8,509 nucleotides of DNA from Planctomycetota bacterium (GTDB lineage: Bacteria; Planctomycetota; Planctomycetia; Pirellulales; Thermoguttaceae), in contig JANXQG010000091.1 in assembly GCA_025356915.1 (NCBI GenBank), positions 1-8,509 of the forward strand. Direction: 5' to 3'. Positions 1 to 4,923 of the stretch are shown piece by piece (position 1 is the stretch's first letter; every line of letters starts with the position of its first letter). The notes under the pieces were generated by a model. It had not been told where the DNA came from and made no database searches. It saw nothing but the letters and a program-made list of their open reading frames with translations. A program made the translations under genes and the position numbers.

Positions 1-6
1 CCCAAC

Positions 7-26
7 CCGTGGGTTGAAACCCACGG
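7..26. repeat. Short perfect palindrome (9-bp arms) at window edge
   Basis: CCGTGGGTT (7-15) and AACCCACGG (18-26) are perfect inverted copies separated by GA. The motif resembles short GC-rich palindromes I associate with planctomycete intergenic regions; that link is from memory and unverified. There is no T-run on either side, so a classical intrinsic terminator is not supported. The element may extend beyond the left end of the window. Confidence 0.6.
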
Positions 27-150
27 CTTCCATCATAACGTCGCTACGCGACGAATACAGCGACGAACCAGCGCAACAAACGGCTCCCACTAACACATCA
101 TTGCCCTCAGATTACCGAAATTCTCGGCAATTCCTCAGGCCAGGGTCAGC
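27..150. other. Non-coding stretch with one tiny hairpin
   Basis: I see no convincing gene here. A perfect 6-bp hairpin, CGTCGC-TAC-GCGACG, lies at 39-53, and GCGACG recurs at 60-65. Nothing else stands out. This is probably spacer DNA downstream of the minus-strand DUF1080-ChaN gene. Confidence 0.5.
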
Positions 151-183
151 CACTATCCACTTTGTGTTTCCAAGTGAATAGTG
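151..183 (-). repeat. 12-bp stem-loop downstream of DUF1080-ChaN gene
   Basis: CACTATCCACTT (151-162) pairs with AAGTGAATAGTG (172-183) across a 9-nt loop, with a single mismatch. Read as minus-strand RNA, that position becomes a U-G wobble, so the full 12-bp stem can form in a transcript of the upstream gene. No U-run follows, so it fits an mRNA 3'-end stabiliser or a non-canonical terminator better than a standard intrinsic terminator. Confidence 0.6.
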
Positions 184-242
184 CCGACCTCGCTCCCGCT
201 GTACGGGAGAATGGGAGACCTTCGGTCGGGAGCGTGGCTCGG
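184..242 (-). terminator. Possible non-canonical terminator hairpin directly after stop
   Basis: The segment 184-198 pairs with 227-242 to give about 14 base pairs with one mismatch (190/235) and one bulge (238). The GC-rich core is CGCTCCCG (191-198) with CGGGAGCG (227-234). It abuts the stop codon of the minus-strand gene at 243-245. A competing hairpin is possible, CTCCCG (193-198) with CGGGAG (204-209), which uses the same left arm. There is no T-tract, so terminator is an inference from position and stem strength. A repeat element is the alternative. Confidence 0.4.
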
Positions 243-1931
243 TCAGGGACCGGCCACACCGGGGCAAACGATCTCCAGATAATCGGCCACTGGGCGTCCG
301 ATTTGCCGCAACTGGTCGTGGGTGATTTCCACGGGCCGGGCGACTTCCTTTTCCTCCGCGGATAAGCGAACGTCACCGCACTCGGCCAACACGACGATGC
401 GGTCGTTCTGATCGCCCAGGCGGCGGCGGACCCGTTGTGGTGTACCAAGGCCGTAGGCAATGTGCCCCGAGCCACAAATGACGACCGCCTTGCGACTGCG
501 GCCCGCTTCCGAGCGAAGATAGTCGGCCAGGGCAGCGGACATGGCTTCATCGCGAGCGATTTGGGCCTCGATCATGGGGCGTAGCCGCTGGGGTGACGCG
601 GCCATGTGGACCATCAACTGTGCCGAGAGAAGTTTCTCGTAGACGGGATCCTTGAAATCCATCTCCGCAGGGAGTTGTTTGCGGAGTTTCGAGTCGAGTC
701 GGTCAACGCCGCCGGATCGCGCGATCGCGCGGATGACATCTGGACTTGGACTTAATCCGATCACAGGGACCTTAGCCTTGTGTGCCGCTTCCAGCACGGG
801 GCGATATTGCTCGTAGCTTGGCCATCGCTTGGCCCAGTCGATAGCCTCTGCCATGCCGTCAAAATCGACCTCACCGCGGTTGAAGCGATCGATGTTCGGC
901 TGCTGTGAAGTTTCGAGCGGCTCCAAGGCCACGACCAGCGATGCCCCACCCTGAGCTAAATCGGCGATAAGCTTTGCCTGAGTATCGTGGTGTCGCTGGA
1001 GAGTGTGCCGCTCGCCCAGATAGACCACGCGGGCCTTGCCTAGATCCGCGACGATGTTGGCATATTCGGTCGGCTCGCCTTCACAGACGTCGACCCAGAC
1101 AATGGGCCGATCAGCTGCAATGGCGGATGGCGGATCTAATTTCAAGGGGCGGATCCAGATATTGCGAAAACGAACGGCCGAATGGTGATATTGAAGCACC
1201 AACGGGCCGGTGGACTCTAATGAATCGTACGTGGCCACGGCACGATGCCTCATCGTACCCAGCGATGCCTTGTGATATTGTACCAGAACTCCGTTCCAGA
1301 AGACGGTGAAGTAAGCCGGTTGGATGAGCCGCTTCCCCTCGAAACGCGGGGCGGTGAAGACGATGTCGTAAGTTTGCCACTCGCCCGGCTTTCGCGACAC
1401 GTTGACCAGCGGCGGCGTTTGACCGTAGATGGCGCCGGCAATCCCGTCGGCATAGATGCGGCTGTCATGCGATTCGATGATCTGTAGCTCGTACTTGCCG
1501 AAGAAAAGGATACCGCTGTTGCCCCAGATCATCGGCCCTCCGTCGTCCTTGGCAGGTGTGGCCCACTCAACATGCAACTGACAATCGCCGAAGGACCGCT
1601 TGGTGCGGAGTTCACCTGTCTTTAGGATGTTGATCGCGCCATCGTCAAAGGAACCGGGCTTCGTGCCGGCTTTTCCGCTGGTCCACTGGTCGAGGTTGTG
1701 GCCGTCAAACAGCACAATCGCGTCGGCTGGCGGTTCTCCTGGTTCTCGGCCAGGAACGACCAGCGGCGGCTGTGGGCGGTCGCGATCGTGAACTCGCCAT
1801 TTCGAGCCTGGCAGGAAAGGTGTGTCCGTGTAGCCGGGAAGATCCGTGGCGAAAAGGTTCGAGGCCAAAAGCAAGATCGCGGTGGACAGAACAAAGGTTC
1901 GGAAATGCAAGGCAGAAATTTTACATGGCAT
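243..1931 (-). CDS. Secreted DUF1080 (3-keto-disaccharide hydrolase-like) - ChaN/Tiki fusion protein
   Basis: This 562-aa protein begins with a likely Sec signal peptide (residues 1-28, hydrophobic core about 13-24), so it probably acts outside the cytoplasm. Residues 70-263 match the DUF1080 (PF06439) lectin/glucanase-like domain: the entry motif IVLFDGHNLDQW, NSGILFFGKYELQI around 138-151, and the closing VRFRNIWIRPL at 253-263. Members of this family are known or proposed to cleave 3-keto-glycosides. Residues about 285-520 match the ChaN-like family (PF04187, Tiki superfamily). Both GX2H motifs are present (GERH 306-309 and GSGH 487-490), along with E337 and RDEAM at 460-464. ChaN relatives bind haem or iron, and Tiki relatives are metalloproteases; which applies here is unknown. 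The start at 1931 is supported by AAGGAG nine bases upstream. The reading frame is continuous across the domain junction, so the fusion looks genuine. Domain calls are confident; substrate and role are not. Confidence 0.88.
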   Translation of the reverse strand: MPCKISALHFRTFVLSTAILLLASNLFATDLPGYTDTPFLPGSKWRVHDRDRPQPPLVVPGREPGEPPADAIVLFDGHNLDQWTSGKAGTKPGSFDDGAINILKTGELRTKRSFGDCQLHVEWATPAKDDGGPMIWGNSGILFFGKYELQIIESHDSRIYADGIAGAIYGQTPPLVNVSRKPGEWQTYDIVFTAPRFEGKRLIQPAYFTVFWNGVLVQYHKASLGTMRHRAVATYDSLESTGPLVLQYHHSAVRFRNIWIRPLKLDPPSAIAADRPIVWVDVCEGEPTEYANIVADLGKARVVYLGERHTLQRHHDTQAKLIADLAQGGASLVVALEPLETSQQPNIDRFNRGEVDFDGMAEAIDWAKRWPSYEQYRPVLEAAHKAKVPVIGLSPSPDVIRAIARSGGVDRLDSKLRKQLPAEMDFKDPVYEKLLSAQLMVHMAASPQRLRPMIEAQIARDEAMSAALADYLRSEAGRSRKAVVICGSGHIAYGLGTPQRVRRRLGDQNDRIVVLAECGDVRLSAEEKEVARPVEITHDQLRQIGRPVADYLEIVCPGVAGP

Positions 1932-1940
1932 GGGACGACT

Positions 1941-1946
1941 CTCCTT
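1941..1946 (-). promoter_or_regulatory. Shine-Dalgarno of the DUF1080-ChaN gene
   Basis: AAGGAG on the minus strand lies 9 bases before the ATG at 1931. It selects that start over a nearby out-of-frame ATG at 1926. It is one of only two strong ribosome-binding sites in the window. Confidence 0.75.
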
Positions 1947-1990
1947 TTAGCTTGGTCATGTATGGCATTCGCCGGACGACAACGGGAGTC

Positions 1991-1999
1991 ATTGTAGCA
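1991..1999 (-). promoter_or_regulatory. Extended -10 promoter candidate for the DUF1080-ChaN gene
   Basis: The minus strand reads TGCTACAAT, an extended -10 (TGn plus TACAAT, five of six matches to TATAAT). No good -35 hexamer sits 16-18 bases upstream, which is typical of extended -10 promoters. The implied leader is roughly 50-60 nt. This would let the gene be expressed independently of the pst operon. Based on motif only. Confidence 0.4.
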
Positions 2000-2078
2000 A
2001 CAAATATGGAGTGCGGCGATTTATCGACGCTTTTCTTCTCTTTCCCACGCTCCTAATGACTAATCGCGGCCCACAGAA

Positions 2079-2156
2079 CTGCAAAGTCCGTACTGGGTGA
2101 TTCGTAGGGTGGGCCTGCGCTCGCTGCGCGATCTGGTCCCACCCTACACTTTGCAG
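2079..2156. repeat. Interrupted nested palindrome in the pstB downstream spacer
   Basis: Inner arms GTAGGGTGGG (2104-2113) and CCCACCCTAC (2138-2147) are perfect inverted copies. Outer arms CTGCAAAGT (2079-2087) and ACTTTGCAG (2148-2156) are also perfect. On the right the two arms are contiguous (19 bp); on the left they are split by 16 bases (2088-2103). A small GCGC/GCGC hairpin (2117-2129) lies in the centre. The core resembles palindromic repeats scattered through planctomycete genomes (from memory). No T-run follows on either strand. It could help end pst transcription or simply be a repeat copy. Confidence 0.7.
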
Positions 2157-2228
2157 CTCTCCTGCCTGTTTGCCTCCCTCTTCCCATTGACCGCAGGTTC
2201 CGTCCTGACTAGAATCGAAAAGGATTAT

Positions 2229-3077
2229 TTACCCGAACCGCCCGGTCAGATAGTCTTCGGTCTCTTTTTTGGCGGGGCAAGTGAATAAAGCTTGGGTAGG
2301 GCGGAATTCAATGAGTACACCTTCATAAAGAAACGCCGTGTGGTCCGATACCCGAGCGGCCTGTTGCATATTGTGCGTGACGATGATGATTGTGTACTCG
2401 CTTCGCAATTCACCGATGAGATCCTCGACGCGCGTCGTCGATCGGGGATCCAGCGCGGAACAAGGTTCGTCCATGAGAATGATCTCAGGACGCACGGCCA
2501 CGGCCCGAGCGATGCATAATCTCTGATGCTGGCCGCCGGAAAGTCCAAGTGCCGACTGGTGAAGCCGGTCCTTGACCTCGTCCCATAGGGCGGCACGGTG
2601 CAGGCTATGTTCCACGGCTTCGTCCAAGATGCGGCGATCGCGGACACCGGCAATCCGAAGGCCGTAGGCGACGTTTTCATAGATTGTTTTGGCAAAAGGC
2701 GTTGGCTTCTGGAATACCATGCCCACCTTCCGCCGCAGTTCGATTACGTCCGTCGAGCGGTCGAGGATCTGGTCCCCGTCGACGAGAATACTCCCCGAGG
2801 TGTGGATGTCATCGATCAGGTCGTTCATGCGGTTCAGGCAGCGCAGCAAGGTTGACTTGCCACAGCCCGAAGGACCGATCAGGGCCGTGACTTGGTGACG
2901 CTGGAAGTCGATGGTGATATCGGTCAAAGCCTGACTGCGGCCATAGAAGAGGCACAAATTCTCCACCTGAACGATCGCATCTTGCGTATCCGGCTTGGCG
3001 GAAGCGTCCGTGGCAAGACGCGCCGCAACTTCGATCTTGCGAGCGTTCGGCGTGGTCGGCATGGGGTCGTTCATCAT
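2229..3077 (-). CDS. pstB: Phosphate ABC transporter ATP-binding protein PstB
   Basis: This cytoplasmic ATPase (282 aa) powers phosphate import through the PstC-PstA channel. Nucleotide-binding motifs are complete and in order: Walker A GPSGCGKST (68-76), Q-loop glutamine in VFQKPTPF (Q123), signature LSGGQ (179-183), Walker B IILMDEP (199-205) and H-loop histidine H235. The carboxy-terminal KETEDYLTGRFG is characteristic of PstB and separates it from other ABC ATPases. The first roughly 33 residues are a polar extension before the core begins at IVQVENL. The start is eight bases after the pstA stop without a clear Shine-Dalgarno, suggesting translational coupling. A second ATG follows immediately (residue 2), so the exact start could shift by one codon. 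No phoU follows. Confidence 0.96.
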   Translation of the reverse strand: MMNDPMPTTPNARKIEVAARLATDASAKPDTQDAIVQVENLCLFYGRSQALTDITIDFQRHQVTALIGPSGCGKSTLLRCLNRMNDLIDDIHTSGSILVDGDQILDRSTDVIELRRKVGMVFQKPTPFAKTIYENVAYGLRIAGVRDRRILDEAVEHSLHRAALWDEVKDRLHQSALGLSGGQHQRLCIARAVAVRPEIILMDEPCSALDPRSTTRVEDLIGELRSEYTIIIVTHNMQQAARVSDHTAFLYEGVLIEFRPTQALFTCPAKKETEDYLTGRFG

Positions 3078-3085
3078 GGATCTTG

Positions 3086-4831
3086 TTATAGGGTTCGAAT
3101 CTGAAGAGTCTTGCGCATCCGGTTCCGTAGATAAATCGCCACGCTGCTCAGAACCATTACGATCAGGATCAACAGCAAGGTAATTACATAGACCATGGGG
3201 CGGGCGGCCTCGGAATTAGGCGACTGGAAACCAACCGAGTAAATCTGAAAACCAAGATGCATGAACTGCCGCTCCAGGTGCAAGAAGGGAAACTTGCCGT
3301 CCAACGGCAAGGTGGCGGCCGAGTTCACCACACCGGTAAGCATCAGCGGAGCAACCTCGCCTGCCGCCCTCGCCATCGCCAGGATGAAGCCGGTCAGAAT
3401 TCCCGGGGAAGCCAAGGGCAGAATCACGCGGTAGAGTGTCTGAAACTTGGTGCTGCCCAAGGCAAAGGAGCTTTCCCGGATGCTCCGCGGAATCACGCGG
3501 ATAGCTTCCTCCGTGGCAACAATAACCACGGGCACCGTAAGGAGTCCCAGAGTCAATGCGGCCCAAAGCACGCCGCCCGTGCCGAAAACGGGTCCCTTGG
3601 AAAGCCGATAGGCATACAGGGAATGGTCGATGTTCCAACCCAGATAGTTGATGAAGAATCCGCAGCCAAAAATGCCGTAGACGATTGAGGGAATGCCAGC
3701 CAGGTTGTTCACGCCGATTCGTACCATGCGGACAAACACGCCATCTCGGGCATATTCACCGAGGTAGACGCCCGCCAGCACCCCCAAGGGGAAACTGGAC
3801 AGGGCCATCAGCAGAATCAATGCCACCGTGCCAAAGATTGCCGGAAGTACTCCGCCTTCCGTATTCGCCTCGCGGGGCGCCGTGGAAAGCAACTCCCATA
3901 TCTTCGCCAGGTAGTGGCCCACCTTGCCCGCGATACCCATGGCATTGGGCCGGAAGGCGCGAACCACGTCGATGAGGGTGATGGACCGCTCGGTCCCTTT
4001 GCCGTCGCGAAAAACCGCGACATTCTCCCGCAGTGTGGTTTCGGCTGCCGTGCGTTCGGCGACGAGTCGCTCGCTTTGGCCCTGTAACGATGCGGCCTCG
4101 GCGCTAAGCTCCTTGAGTTGGCCATCCAGCAGTGCAACCGCATCCGCATCAGGCGGGACGTGGGCTTCAGCCTGCTTCTTGCGGTAGGCGGCTTTGAGTT
4201 GCACTACTTCAACTCGATTGCGTTCGTCGGTCACGGCGGATATCCGATCGAGCAGCGGATCGAGCCTTTCGGCCCGCTGAACGGCAATTGCCCGCAGGGC
4301 CTGCTGTAGCCTCGTGGCCGGATCACTGTTTTCAGGAAGCTCCAGTCCGGGTACTCTGAGTCCGAGCAAGAATCCGTAGAAATCTCCATTGGCCTGTCGT
4401 TCCAAAACCACGACGTCGACGGGATACTCGGCCGAGACCACGTCGCTTTGCGTTATCCAACGGAAGTCTTGTCGCTGTGCGTCGAACTCGCGATTGGCTG
4501 TCTTGAAGCGAACCTGTGCGCCATGCTGTGGATCGGTGTGGCCGTCAAGTCGCATGCCCAGGAAACCCGTCCCGTCCGTGAGTTGCACACGCTGCACGCG
4601 GCTAGGCCAGAATATGCCGAGGCCGTTGTAGAGGATAACGAACAACATCGTCAATGCAGCCAGTAAGATCGCAGCCAGGGCACCGCCGGTTATCCACACC
4701 ATCGGTTCGCCCTGAGACCAGAACCGATCACCCTTGGGCTTACAGTTATGCCGATGCGAAGCTCCGGCCGGCGGGCACGGATCTCGAGCGGCGGAAGTTG
4801 CATCGGCGGCGGTATGATTTAAATCGGACAT
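3086..4831 (-). CDS. pstA: Phosphate ABC transporter permease PstA, long form with coiled-coil extracytoplasmic domain
   Basis: PstA is one of the two membrane subunits of the phosphate importer. At 581 aa it is about twice the size of the classical protein (near 300 aa). A polar cytoplasmic tail (1-43) leads into one transmembrane helix (about 45-69). An extracytoplasmic domain follows (about 70-325); its 171-275 part is dense in Ala, Gln, Glu, Lys, Arg and Leu and reads as two coiled-coil helices broken near VPPDAD (225-230). The permease core runs from about 328 to the end. It contains TREANTEGG-like lead-in residues (PREANTEGG, 319-327), the EAA coupling loop (about 441-475, with ALGSTKFQTL and VILPLASPG) that contacts PstB, and a last helix at 546-567. 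Long PstA forms with an amino-terminal domain (DUF3333-type) occur in Pseudomonas and relatives, from family knowledge. A palindrome ends six bases upstream of the start, and no Shine-Dalgarno is visible. Confidence 0.94.
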   Translation of the reverse strand: MSDLNHTAADATSAARDPCPPAGASHRHNCKPKGDRFWSQGEPMVWITGGALAAILLAALTMLFVILYNGLGIFWPSRVQRVQLTDGTGFLGMRLDGHTDPQHGAQVRFKTANREFDAQRQDFRWITQSDVVSAEYPVDVVVLERQANGDFYGFLLGLRVPGLELPENSDPATRLQQALRAIAVQRAERLDPLLDRISAVTDERNRVEVVQLKAAYRKKQAEAHVPPDADAVALLDGQLKELSAEAASLQGQSERLVAERTAAETTLRENVAVFRDGKGTERSITLIDVVRAFRPNAMGIAGKVGHYLAKIWELLSTAPREANTEGGVLPAIFGTVALILLMALSSFPLGVLAGVYLGEYARDGVFVRMVRIGVNNLAGIPSIVYGIFGCGFFINYLGWNIDHSLYAYRLSKGPVFGTGGVLWAALTLGLLTVPVVIVATEEAIRVIPRSIRESSFALGSTKFQTLYRVILPLASPGILTGFILAMARAAGEVAPLMLTGVVNSAATLPLDGKFPFLHLERQFMHLGFQIYSVGFQSPNSEAARPMVYVITLLLILIVMVLSSVAIYLRNRMRKTLQIRTL

Positions 4832-4837
4832 TATTAT

Positions 4838-4902
4838 TGTACGCCAGGCTTTCCGGCCTGATCTCGTTCAGCTCACGGTCAGGCTGAAAAGTCTAACGTA
4901 CA
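4838..4902 (-). repeat. 65-bp imperfect palindrome between pstC and pstA
   Basis: The 24-bp arms 4838-4861 and 4879-4902 match at 19 positions around a 17-base centre. All five differences are transitions; in the minus-strand RNA three become G-U wobbles and two are A-C mismatches, so a long hairpin can form in the pst mRNA. It fills most of the 92-bp pstC-pstA gap and ends six bases before the pstA ATG, covering where a Shine-Dalgarno would be. Likely an interspersed repeat that inserted into the operon; an effect on PstA expression is inferred. Confidence 0.7.
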
Positions 4903-4923
4903 TGTATTCTGGCGGGTGTTCAT

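Noticed and set aside
162..365. Small plus-strand frame (67 codons) near the left end
   Set aside because: It covers the twin stem-loops and then the antisense of the DUF1080-ChaN gene; no protein features.
2079..2156. Intrinsic terminator of the pst operon
   Set aside because: The stem is strong but no T-run follows it on the minus strand, so I list it as a repeat and not a terminator.
2097..2288. Small plus-strand frame (63 codons) over the spacer repeat
   Set aside because: It is a translation of the palindromic repeat itself and runs into the 3' end of pstB; no ribosome-binding site.
4838..4902. Insertion sequence remnant with transposase
   Set aside because: The element is only 65 bp with no coding capacity and no flanking target duplication I can identify.
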